Origin: Acanthochlamys bracteata | Taxonomy: Eukaryota; Streptophyta; Magnoliopsida; Pandanales; Velloziaceae | DNA length: 64,000 nucleotides | Reading direction: 5' to 3' | Assembly (NCBI GenBank): GCA_019914995.1 | Contig: CM034127.1 | Span: 2,480,001 to 2,544,000, forward strand | In this document: one piece after another, positions 1 through 12,100 of the stretch | How the letters are laid out: every line of letters begins with the position of its first letter | How positions within the stretch are numbered: the stretch's first letter is position 1 | Program-made: the position numbers and the translations under genes | Notes under the pieces: model-generated | The model's input: the letters and a program-made list of their open reading frames with translations, nothing else | The model's database searches: none | Told to the model about the DNA's origin: nothing

Positions 1-78
1 ACACAACAGAAGCTGCAGTAATTGAAACTGAAGAATGAAATAGAGCGCACAGAGTGGTGCTATTGTTTTCATTGCCAT
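1..78 (-). CDS. N-terminus of a secreted protein, cut by the window edge
   Basis: Read on the minus strand from an ATG at 78-76, 26 codons stay open to the window edge. The peptide begins MAMKTIAPLC and continues as an almost uninterrupted run of Leu, Ile, Phe, Gln and Ala, which is a classic signal peptide. A second in-frame ATG lies two codons later. A CTT-rich stretch just upstream (about 91-110) resembles a plant 5' leader. The mature protein lies outside the window, so the family cannot be named; secretion is inferred only from the hydrophobic leader. Confidence 0.5.
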   Translation of the reverse strand, partial: MAMKTIAPLCALYFILQFQLLQLLLC

Positions 79-3000
79 TGCTAAGCTATATAGAAGAAGA
101 AGAAGAAGCTATTGAGTTCTGAAGAAAGAAATAAAATAGGGACTTTGGATTTAAAGAGAAAGAAAACGACAACTGCTGGCATCGAGTTTGGAGACTTTTT
201 GCGTCTTGCATGCAGAGGCGTAGGAGAGTAAAGAGTGACGCGTGGAAATGTGGGGCCGGTAGAGTGGCGTTTGTTTCCGCGCGGCAATTGAGAGACTGGT
301 GCCAGTCGGTTATGTTATGGATTGGTTCAGTTCAAAACATGATTCTGGTGCTAGTCTTTTTATCTGGTTTCATGCTTAGAAATAGGTAACTGAAAGGAAG
401 ACAGCACGGGAGTCTCGAGTCTGGTTTGGGATAATAATGTATAGAAATTATTTCGAAATGCTTATCAACTAATTTTTTACTTTATTTCTTAATAATTTAT
501 TTCAAAAAATATATATTATTATAATTTTTTTAAAATATAAATAAATTACATATTATAAAAATTTCTATATAATTTTTTATTAATAACCATATTTTTAAAA
601 AAATACATTTTATATTTTAAGCAATATTAATTTAGCTTTGTGGGTTGGGCTGTTTGGGCTCAGTAGTATATGTTGGTACACAAAGCAAATTTTCCTAAGG
701 AGCATCACAAATTCACAATAGAGAATACTAAGTAATACTTAGCGAGGTTATTTTTAATATGGGTATTCCTATTCTGATCTATCTAAATAAGTCCAACTAG
801 AAATATTTACATAAATAAAAATAATTTTATATTCTCCTTTTCTTGTTACTTGTACATTTATGAGAGTTTTGAGTTTCTACTTACAGAGCTCGTTAAAGTC
901 GTTTAGAGAATGTTTCATTTCAATATTATTTATTTTTTAATAAAACTTTTTAAAATTTATTTAAAACTTAGAAATAAAAAATTATATATCATAATTTATT
1001 ATTTATTATATTATTATTTAAAATAAAGATATGATTAATTTTTTTGAAATATTATTAAGATAAATTTTATTTTAAGAAAATTTATTTTATATGTACTCTC
1101 AAAAGTCGCTATAATCATAATAATATGGATTTGATACAATATTTTCAATCAAATTTGCATATTTATAGTTATATTTTTTTGGTGTGTACTATTAGTACAA
1201 AGTGAACACCGACAACTTTATGCATCCTAAGGTTTGGATCACGAGATTTTGTATATAAGAGATTGCATTTGATATTACTTTTAAAAAAATATATTTTAAA
1301 ATTTTAAAATTTTATATTTTAATAAATACTTTACAATATATTATATAATTTATTTAAAAATATAAAAAAATTGTGATGATCTTATTATTATTATTTATTT
1401 ATTAAAATAAAAATAAAATTTATTTTATAAAATATGATAAAAATAATTAGTAGGAAGTGAACCCCTTATGGGTTGAACGTTTATGCATCTTAAATTGAGT
1501 TAGGTTGGACCACGAGATTCTGCCTAGGAAGTTGTATTATACTATTATAGCATGACTTATTAATTTTGTAGGAGGAATAAAATCTTCAAATCAAACAAAA
1601 ATTTTATAAGTGAGTTTTTCGGTGTATAATGTTAGGGTGTATTTTAATTAATAAAAAGTAAAGTTTATAAATTTGAATTTTTTGAATTGAATTTTTAAAA
1701 ATTAGTTCAATAAATTTAGATTATATGAAATAATAATATAATTAAACTCATATAGAAAAGAATAAATTTTTTATTTGAAACACATCTTAATAAATTGTTC
1801 AAATTAAGAGAGGATAAGATGCAAGTTTAGTTAACAGTTATAGGAATAATAAACACTTCATGCCAAGTTAAAAAATCCATAGACTTACAAGTCTATTCAT
1901 GTAGGCATGCAGTACAAAGTGCGTTCGGTATGCCATCAATTTTATTTTTATGTACCTGTCATGATTACTCTCTACAAAGTCTATTTCAATATATTTCACT
2001 AAATTTCACTTTACTACATTTCTCATCTTTCATTAACTAATATCATCATCAATCATCTCTCGCAGAATTCTTCTGCAAGACTATTAGCAATGAAGATGTA
2101 ACTTCCTTTGGTTGCTTGAAAACTTGGAAGCGTAACACAACTACACAAGACAACTAATCAATAACTTAATTTGCTCGAAGAATTTTGATTAATTTAATTA
2201 GTTATCAATTGAATCAGTCTCTCGTGGAAGCTACCAATGTCTTGTTTCCGTGCAGTCCGCTAGATCTCCTGGATCCTGCCAAACTGTTGACTATTAGTTC
2301 GGTTTATCTTCAGTTAGAATTACAATTCAATTTTGTCCAAAATTCACTAACTTTATCTTTAAAATTTTTTACGAAATTTAATTATAAAAATTATTTTTTA
2401 CTGATTAAAATACACTCTTATTCTATCTACTTTTTAGCTCTGTGGATTTTGATTTGATCAAAACTTAGGCGCAGACTTGCTGCAGGGAACGTGTGGAGGA
2501 ATGATTCTTCAGAAGTGACTTTGTCTCAATTCTTTTGAGCGGTGGTAGTTTGAGATTTGTCTTCAATTCTAAGTTTTCTCCATTGTTGATTTTGCACTAC
2601 TTATTATGCATTCTCTGACTCTTAACACACACGTTGCTAGTGTACAAAGGCACGTTACTATTACATTCCCTCCCAGAATGCAAACGAAGAAACATCCAGA
2701 AGAAATCCTAGACTATATACTTTAACCTTTTTCTACAAGGTATGCGTGAACTGTAACCAGGTCAAATTCCAAAGATGCATTGTGTTACTTTGAAGTCATG
2801 CAAACAACAAGAAAGAAAGCGAGTAATTTCTTTCAACTGTTATTTTCGTCAAGAGGAGCAAAGAATGCATAAAATTTTGGACTTTGAAGACATGTTAATG
2901 ATGTCAAAGAACTTGTTCGCGAGAATTCAGCTAGCACTTTTAGAGTTGTCTTCTTCAACTTCAAGCATAACTTACGTCTCAGTTTTTTTTTATGTTTCAA

Positions 3001-3204
3001 AGAAAAGTAACGTATAATGTTTTCTCAAATCACAGATTTCAAGAACACACATATCTGAGAATCAAATGAATTTAATGTTCGAATAACAACATAATAATAT
3101 GTAAAGACAATAATCAACATAATAATAACTCGACCATTTTTCAGTGCATGAAACGAGAAAGATTCTCGTTTAATATTTAAGAAATTAAATTAATTATCAT
3201 GTAA
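79..3204. other. AT-rich intergenic region
   Basis: No gene could be supported here. Long A/T-only runs (about 450-620, 900-1100, 1260-1450, 1620-1780) look like decayed MITEs or simple sequence. One open frame at 2185-2457 (plus) has low-complexity composition and no recognisable domain. A diverged direct repeat is listed separately. Confidence 0.6.
1196..1530. repeat. Diverged direct repeat flanking an AT-rich block
   Basis: A stretch with AAGTGAAC, then TTTATGCATC, then GGATCACGAGATT at about 1199-1247 recurs in the same order at about 1455-1520, as AAGTGAAC, TTTATGCATC and GGACCACGAGATT. Between the copies lie about 200 bp of almost pure A/T. It could be a small duplication split by an AT-rich insertion. 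Its origin is not recognisable. Confidence 0.4.
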
Positions 3205-4894
3205 TCAGAAACCAGAAGAAAATGGTATACGGGCAGACGGTATCCATGTACGACCGGCGATGAAGTTGTCGACGGTGAACTGCTTTACGAAGGACGGGCG
3301 CACGATCACATGGTAACCACGCCATCTTACTCGCCGCGACATTCTTGATCCCGGTCCGGTGTTTCGGAATTCCGCATAGAACAGAGTGTTCAGCGCGAAG
3401 TTTCCGTTGGAAGGCAGCCATCCTGCGGGGTTAATGAAGCTGTCGATGAAGTTCTGCATGTAAACGGTCCTCGAGTACTGTTGCCATGGTCGCCCCAGGA
3501 ACGTGCTCACGACATGACGCACAGGGAAAAGATCGGGAGCTGGCCGGATTCTCGAGAACTGGATTACAATGCCGGTGTTCTGGTTAGGATCCGTGCGGCC
3601 CTGTGCGGTGATCACGTTTGATTCTCCTATCCGTGGCCGCCTAGGTAAGATGTTACAGTTCTGTAGCACGGCAGCTGCGTTACCAAATATGATATCTATG
3701 GTGCCGTATATGTCACATTCTCTGTAGAACTGTCTCTGCGAGAAGACGCAAAGCGTGTCTTGGTATCCTTCGAAGCTGCATCGATAGAAGATTGATCGAT
3801 CTGAACCTGAGAGCAGAGCAACTGCTTGCGAGCCCGGACCAAATGTGTTTCTGAAAGTTATTCCAGTCGCGATAAATCCATCACCAAACACACCTAAATC
3901 ATTTAGGAAAAAATCAATCTTGATTGATGTCTACCGTTGTAAACCTGTTAGGTAAAGTTTCATATGACAGAGTATGATTTAATTTCTTACTGAAAGTTGG
4001 GCTGCTGAAAGTGGTGAATCCTCTGGCAACACTCCGACTACCGGTTATAATTGTTCGTCCTTTGCCATCACCAATCATGGTGATGTTCTTTAAGCTGTTA
4101 ACTATAATCACATTCTCATTATATATACCAGCTTTCACATATATCACGAACCTGGAGTTAACTCTATTCCTCATGACAGCTGCAGCTAGATCCAACGCTT
4201 GCTTTATAAACCTGAAATTCCCTGACCCGTCAGCTGCCACCACCGCGTCCGCTCTCCTCGACAACTGCAACAGCCTCCTGGCACCAGCTGAAGTCAGCGG
4301 TGGGGACATTGCGGTCAAGTTGGCAGATCCGACGTACGCTTTGTTGATCGCAAGACAGTTGCTGATGAGCTCAGAGAGGTTGTACTTCATCACCGGCTGG
4401 ATGATCTCAAACGTCTCGCCTATGTCGTGGAAACCTTTCCGACAAGCTTCAAGGTTAGTCAGCGCAGCGCTGAGCCAAGTTTGGGCATCGACCGGTGCGC
4501 AGGTTCCACTCGGCGAATTCACAGTGCGGTTGAGTTGGACGACAGTGTTAGCATAAAGCCTCCAACAATCAAGGTAAGCTGTTCTTTGCTGTTCGGTGCG
4601 GCATTGCTTGCCGAGATGCTTGAGATGGGTTTGCGCTCGGAGAGTCAGGCCGTAGGCAAGCGCGACAGATGCACGATAGAAGTCAGAGCGACTCCAAGGG
4701 TGTCCTGGGCCAGCAGGCGGGTTGTGAAGAAAGTAACGGCAAGGCTCCGGGTGCGGTGTCGTGGCGCACCAGCGATTAACATCGCCGCGGTCATTGCAAG
4801 TGCTGGAACCTGGATTTGACGTCGTATGCCTTACAAGAGAAAACAGTGTGATGGAAAGCAATAAAAGCGGAAGAGAAGACGAAGAAGAATGCAT
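3205..4894 (-). CDS. Pectin methylesterase with N-terminal inhibitor (pro) domain
   Basis: Secreted type-I pectinesterase that removes methyl esters from cell-wall homogalacturonan. Exon 1 is 4894-3991 and exon 2 is 3893-3205, with a 97-nt GT-AG intron whose removal joins SPTFS to VFGDGF in phase, giving 530 residues. Residues 1-26 are a Leu/Ser-rich signal peptide. About 30-200 is a Cys-containing PMEI pro-domain. ARRLL at 205-209 is the usual subtilase processing motif before the catalytic domain. The catalytic set is complete: GIYNENV (256-262), QAVAL (Q324), GYQDTL (Q346, D347), GTIDIIFG (nucleophile D368) and FLGRPW (R436, W438). Two departures from the common form are Cys after DTL, where Tyr is usual, and GTID where GTVD is usual. 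A TATA box about 100 nt upstream supports the start. The exact family member cannot be assigned. Confidence 0.93.
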
Positions 4895-6139
4895 GATGAT
4901 GATGCTGGGTTATAAAATGTTAATAAGAAATTTGAGATGGTGTGGAAAAACTAGCTTTGGATTTTGCCGTACTTGGCGAAGGAAACCTGAACCTTTATAT
5001 ATAGATGAGAAGGGAAAGGTAAATTACGGAGTTGAAAAGGTTTTGCATAGAGTTGGGGATCGTTATTGTGGTCAAGATTATCTCAAACAGCATGTCTTGA
5101 TCATGAATCAAGGTTAGCAGCTGCAGCTAGCAATAAATAACTCTTTATTGTTCAGGAGCATACCTGGATGCGGGTTGGGTAAAGTTTGGAAGAAGTTGCG
5201 CACTGTGCCGTGTATTGATATGCTAGCTAATAACGTATTGATGTGAAGAGTGTTATATTCACACGAGCGAAGACAACTTCAGTAAGTACTGTTGTTTGGT
5301 AAAGAAATATCAATAAGGATCTTATTTTAAACAAGCTTCCTCTTCTAGTAAACATTATGTATACTTAATATTTTTACTTGAAATTTTAAGTAAGAATAAT
5401 TTTTTTTGATTCCACAAATAACCAAATGTTGAATAAGGAGGTATCAATTAAGATTCCATCTGAAATAAGAAATTTCTTCTAATGGGCATCATCACCGGAT
5501 GTTTCACTCGAGATTTTAAGTAGTAATGAAGATTTAGTTCATTCCTTAAGCACCCAAAACTTTTTAAAAACTATGATTCCTAACTAGAAACCTCCCAACT
5601 CCAAGTTTCTATATACTGTCAAAAAACAATTAAAATTTTAATATGGTGTAAGGTTTTGACCATAGAGGAGTCATTAACACATACCGGTTTAGAAGTAAAG
5701 AAGTAATTTCGTCTCTGTCAGGCTTAGTTCAAACTGACTGAGTCGTGATCGAATCCAGACACTGTAAATTTGATTCGCAACATTTCCTTCCGCGTGAAAA
5801 CAATCGGAACTCGGTTTCTTCAATACACACGCAGTAGCCGTCAATAAGTTCCGCTTCCAAGCTGGCAAGCTCTTGTTTCCTTCCTAACACGCGTACATAT
5901 ATACAGTATCACTGGTTCAATAGCGAAGTTTTCCTCCGCCGCACCGATTCCGTTCTCGTTCATTTGCTCGATCTCTCTGATCCACTGTTATTCTCTTCAC
6001 CGATCAGAGAGGTAATCTTCGATCAATCTGTTTCAAGCTTCTGTGAATTTTTTCTTCTTTCTATTTTCTGTGCTTCTTGTTTCTGATGCAGCGTGTTCTC
6101 TTTGAGTAGAGTAGAGCAGGTTTGCGCTATTGTTGCTCG
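4895..6139. other. Divergent promoter region between PME and MAP1A
   Basis: The left part is the PME leader and promoter. About 5250-5700 is AT-rich with no supported gene. The right part (about 5880-6139) is the MAP1A promoter and leader, with a TATA-like ACATATATAC near 5895 and a C/T-rich leader. The two genes point away from each other. Confidence 0.6.
4995..5003 (-). promoter_or_regulatory. TATA box of the pectin methylesterase gene
   Basis: On the minus strand this reads TATATATAA, about 100 nt before the ATG at 4894. That spacing fits a plant TATA box about 30 nt before transcription start and a leader of about 70 nt. Confidence 0.6.
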
Positions 6140-9100
6140 ATGAGCAAACAGACCAGCGATTCGAACGAGTTGAAATCGCTCGCCTGCGCTCGTTGCGGCA
6201 ATCCTGCTCATCTTCAGTACCATCTCTCAATCTCTTTTGTTCCTCCAAATTTTCTGCGTTGTTTATAAATTGCTTGATGTTTTTTACTTTCTGGAGTACA
6301 TAAATTGGTGGATTCTGTCCCGTATTGTTTTTATTTTACCAATGAGATGGAGAAACTGTTGTCAGTTATATAATTGACTAGTTCTACTTGAAACTTTGAT
6401 TAATAGGTAACAGTTTGAGTAAGCAGAAATTAATTGCTAGAGGCTAGGCTGTTCTGAGTAGTCATAAAACTTATGCTACATTGTAATGTTGCGCCTTATG
6501 TGTAGGATAATTGTAGCTGCTACAGAAAGGTATTGAAAAAAAAGGAATTTTCTAACAAATTTAGATTACTATCAAAGAATTGTGTCGAGGACGATTATAG
6601 CTAACAATATAAAGAATATCGCCATGATTGGTGATGACAAAGGAAGCATGGCTTGTGATGACAAAGGAACAACTACTATACTTGATCAGTTATTCAATTT
6701 CTGGACCAATATTTAAAAACTGCTGCATTTACATCACTAATCAGTTGATTTTAAGGTGGTTGCGATCAATTTTTATGCAGCTCCTCTACTATGTTTTAAT
6801 CAGAAGTTCATGTTTGATGACGACTTGTCATTTCATGCATCATGTTTGAAATTTTATTCTTGTGAACTTAGTCCTCATCTTTCCTTTGCAGATGTCCCAA
6901 GTGTGTGGAACTAAAGCTTCCCCGTGAAGCTGCTGCTTTTTGGTATGTTGTCTCTTCTCCAGTGGGTATTATCTCCTGATGGTTCTTGCACTTTTCTTTT
7001 TGACAATTTAAAGCATGGCCAATTACGATTCTTTTAGTTGAATTTGTCTTAGCAACAACATTTGCAAAATGAATTAACAGCATAAACTAGCAGGCCGAAT
7101 AAATTGAAGTAGCTTGCCACTTGGGTGCCTAAGGCATCCACTCCCCAAAGGGAGCATTGGAGGTCCAAGTGTCAGCAATAGTCGTTTACCTAAAAACAGA
7201 AAGATAGAAGCATCTTATGGAGCATAAATCTTTCATTGATAGGACTTCCCACTTGTTGCCAATGAGCATTGGAGTCCTACTTGAACACACTCGAGAAAAG
7301 AGACTCAGTCCTTACTGGGATTGTACGTTACATTTGAAGGGATAGAATATCCTTCCTAATAAATGCAAGAAGTTGCAACAAGCGATCCTTAATATGGTCA
7401 GAAATACAGGCTAGGTTGTTCATCTAATGAATGTTCCGACGAGGTAACCTTATGCATGAGCTTTAGAAGATGAGCAATGCGTATGTATGGCCTACGCTTC
7501 CATTGTTTTACATATCTCCAACCTTAAAAGGTCTTCCAAAGAAGCTCAACATTGTTTGTGTACATTTACGCTTTCTTTGCAGGTTTCACGAATTTGTGCG
7601 TGATTATTTGAATGTTATGACTGCTAACCATAAATTTTAATGTGCTTTTGATTTGCTCCCAGCTCCCAGGACTGTTTTAAGGCCTCATGGAGCACACACA
7701 AGTCTATCCATACAAAGGCTGCTAAACCATCTGAATCTGATATTTGGTTGTATTGTTTAAAGAAGGGACAAACGAGAACATCTCAACTGCCCTACTTCGA
7801 TTGGACAGGGTATGAGCCTATCATACACATAAAACATATGGTTGGTTGTATGCCCATTTGTAACTCTCATGAGAAAGTTGGTTGTAGCATAGAATATATA
7901 ATGTGCCTTGAAAGGACACATAAATACCATGATCTATGTGCCAAGTTGTAGCTTTGCAATTAGGTAATCATTTATAAATTGTGCTTAATATAAAGGATTG
8001 CTTTTATGGGTTTGGTTCACTCAATGACTGCATTGATTAATTAAACTAAAATATGTGGTTCCAAGTTCATGCAAGTCCAAGGTGCAATATACCTAATCTT
8101 ACCTCCATTTTGCTTCCATCTTCTTCTCTTCTCTTCAATAAAAGTAAGCAGTAAGTTGGGCATGGATTCTAATAAACATCTGTTGACTGTCTTAAATGTG
8201 TCGTAAAGAGAGAATAGTGATGATAACAGAATTACACCATATTTCTCCGGAGTGACAGAATTTGTTGAGATTTGCATGAGGTTATGCCTCTTGTATAAGT
8301 TAGACATTTTGACAGATAAGTGATTTTTGTCATTGGCATATTATCTTAAGAGCATGCATCATAGGTGTAGGCTTCCTCTGTGTTCGTGCAATAATTTCAT
8401 GATTCCAAATGCTGATTTTTGTATGGAATATGGAGAAGCAACCAGTGAAAAGGCTAGAACTTGGAAAGTAGAATAGTGGATTTGGATGAGTTTTTCCAAC
8501 TCGTAAGAGGATACCCTTCATGATGCTTCTTTGTTGTTGCTTGTTCAACAAAAATGGAACTGCTATGAATTGAGTTGAACTAAATCAAGGCAACAAGTGG
8601 CGTGGATTAAGACAAGGTAGAGATGGTTACATGTAATTGGATGTCAGTGTTGGGATCTATACAATCCTACTTGTTCACATACAACCACCTCAGCTTGAAT
8701 AGATCAAGGTCACTTATAGCCTTAACGAGTAGCAGTTCCCTAATAAATGTTGTTAGAATGAATCAATCTTAGAGGTTTCACAGTTATTGTGTTAGACAAT
8801 CTATGTGTGCAGTCTCTTTTATTATAAGTTGAAAGTTACATTATGGTGACATATATTTTATTTATGCACCTTCTCTTTGTGGATATTTTATGGAATGCTG
8901 CAAATAGCTGTTTTATTTCTTCATTTATAACGTAACGAGTTGGTTTATTACATTTGCCTACATTTAACATATGATTTTCAGACTGTTGAGGCCATACCCA
9001 ATATCAAGGAGACGAGTTATACCTGATCATATTGACAAACCAGATTGGGCCATTGATGTGAGTGGATGTCTTTAGTTCCTCTACAATTTTTGTTTGACAG

Positions 9101-12100
9101 TGTGAGTTTATTGTAAAGGATAAGGAACTATTCTGCTTAAGCCTACTTGGATTTGCATTGATATTTGTAAACATTGTTTTTTGTAATCTGTAGTTACTTG
9201 TAGCTACTTCTTGATTCTTGCACGAGTGCTTAGCAAATTCACTGGCTTTAAGATAGTTAAAAAACTATTTTCCTGTTCTTTTTTTTTTTTTTTTTTTTTT
9301 TGTGAACTCAAGTATATGCAGAGATCAGCTAGATACGTGGATTTGAGTTGAAGTCCATACTTGAGAATTAAGGTTTTCAGGAGGAATGCAGTGTTATTTG
9401 ATTTTTGATGTACTGGTCTTGGATGACTTTACTTACTGATTGGTAATGGCCATCTCATAGTGTATGCTCAACTAGCTCGACTGGTTAGCATCATCGCAGC
9501 CATGACAAGAAGAGAGTCAGTCGCTTTCTCCTAGTAAAGTCAAATTACATGGAGAGTGCCTTTTTCGATGTTGTTAGTATTTATAAGTCAAGAACCCTTT
9601 TACTGAAGCTAGTACGGCATCCTTAAACACGTAGGAGACGATGGAGGAATTGAAGGTATATTACTTTTAGCCAATATAGATTGATCATTTGATGGTACTT
9701 GGGGAAGGATTGAAGACTATTTACAATACATGAATGCTTGTGAGATGTTAGCAATATTAAGCATTTGGTGACATATATCTTGCATGCTTTTACATGGAGT
9801 CATGCAGTCCATATACAAATTCATGAACTATGCGCATGCATAATATTTCACTGTTTCTGTGATGCCTTGTTGACAGGGAATCCCTAAAATTGAGCCAAAC
9901 AGTGACTTGCAGAATATAGTAGAGGTATACCTGACCTAATAATCAGTTCTGACTTTGGAAATTCATAAGGATATCTTATTAAAATTGTAATTGTCCCCTC
10001 CTTTTCTTTAAAGATCAAGACACCTGAGCAGATTGAGAGAATGCGAGAAACATGCCGGGTAACTCAACTGTTGTCTGTTCTGAGCTTTCACATTATCTTA
10101 CTCCAAGTATTGACAAAACATCAACTAAACAACCTCATCTGTGTCAAAACTTGTATGTTATATGTTGTTCTATCATGTTATGCTCAGTAGCTCTTTGTCT
10201 GCTGTTTATGCAAGGTATTGAAGTATCTGCTTCCAACATAAGCTCATAGAACTTTTTCATGCTTTCCTTTGTTTAACATTTTATGTTTCAGATCTTTTTG
10301 GAAAATTCCAGACTCATTATCTTCTGCACTCAATTCGATTTGCTTAAGTTGAAGATGCCTCTGTAGTATAATGAATCAAACTCTGGTTGATTTACTTAAT
10401 TTAAAATTTTCTTCAGGTTGAGATGCTCCTTTATCAAGTTTTCTCCCTTGCACCTTACTTGGCCACGTATATAGAAGTTTTGATTGGCCACCTTTTAATT
10501 AAACGAATTTAAAGTTTCAGATGACAAATTGTCATGAGAAAATCCCTGTAGATGTATCAAGTTATATGCTCTTTGCTGTTGGTAATTTCTTATTTAACAT
10601 AGTGGCATGCAAGATACTAAAGTAATTTTTTACTTTTTTGGATCAATAAAATCGAATATCTAGAATATTCTGCTAATTTGTTTGATATGATTATTCTTTT
10701 GGAATATCTATATGAATAAAATATGCACTAATTCGCGTCTATATGCATAATGTAACATTTATGTTACTAATTACTCCATGCAGTGTGGATACGCCTCAAG
10801 CCTGCTATATGTGAACATCCTTTTATATTTAAACAATGAAGTATTTGATAAATCATCAAAATATAGCATTTTTCTGTTGCTAGTTTCCTTCTCTCAATGG
10901 TTAATTCTTCAGATTGCTAGGGAGGTCTTAGATGCAGCTGCTCGTGTTATTCGCCCAGGCATTACCACTGATGAAATTGATGAAGTCGTGCACAAGGAAA
11001 CTATTGCTGCTGGTTAGTAATTTTGAGAAGGGCTTTCTTTGAGTATCTTCAAGAGAATTCTCATCAAACTTGGGAATTTGTAACTTGACTTTGCATGACA
11101 TTCTGGAAATAATGCCATCTGTTGGTGGATAGAGCCATTGAGTTTAGGCCACTGCGTGTAAAGGGATATGTGATTATCTATTAATACATTGATTTGAAAA
11201 GACTGAATTCGTGAGTACTTAAAGAATCAAGAGAAGCCTGGGAGCGATAAGAGAGAATTCTTCAGTGAGGAACTCTAGATGGTTTTCCAGATTCTGGAAA
11301 GAGTAATTATTGGAAGACCACAATATATCATCCAGGGTGCAATTTCAAATCTATTAATTGCAGCGCACTATTTTATACCCTAAAAGAAATTATCGGAAGA
11401 TGGCCAACATGAACACCCAAAATTTTTTTCAGTAATGTTCCAAGTTTTAGAAATAGGTGCATATGATAGGCTAGCCTTGTTTATTCCCAGGAAAGAGGTT
11501 AACTAGAAGATGCATTTGATCCTACAGCCAACATTAGGTCTTTATCTTACATTCGTTAACCCTAAATTGATGGAATTTAGCTTAGAAACAACATTGTCAA
11601 CTCTTTCCTGATGTGTGATGTTAACACATCAGTTTATATGCATACATAGACAATGTAGAGATCAGCATGGACATGTACAAGAGTCTCCATGCACGTGTAC
11701 ATACACAAGAACAAAAACAAATACTTTATCTTTAAGATGCTGCAGTTCATTTCATGAAGAATCTTTATCCTCTGGAACCTTATAATTATGTTAAATATTT
11801 TTTATGATAAATGTCGAAATTGTTTCACCAAGTCTTCTTTACCAGTTTAACTAAACTAGTTTGGATATACTTTCTTTTGTTTCAGGAGGATATCCATCGC
11901 CACTGAATTATCATTTCTTTCCAAAATCATGTTGCACGTAGGTTGTTCCAGTTATTCTGTGTCAAAACACTTCCAATTGTTGCGAGGCTTGAGTTCTTTT
12001 TTCTTCCTATGCAGGTCTGTTAATGAGGTCATCTGCCATGGAATTCCAGATTCTAGGTACTTTCTTGAGTAATCCTGGTGTATATATTCTCACCATTCAA

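Noticed and set aside
2185..2457. 90-codon plus-strand frame
   Set aside because: Leu/Asn/Tyr-rich as expected from AT-rich DNA, with no known motif, promoter or splice context.
4011..5117. Three plus-strand open frames (130, 118 and 181 codons) over the pectin methylesterase
   Set aside because: They lie antisense to exon 1 or its leader and have no family resemblance; the minus-strand PME explains the region.
9471..9530. TAGCTCGACTGGTTAGCATC as a possible tRNA 5' half
   Set aside because: No anticodon arm, no GGTTCGAATCC T-loop and no matching acceptor stem follow.
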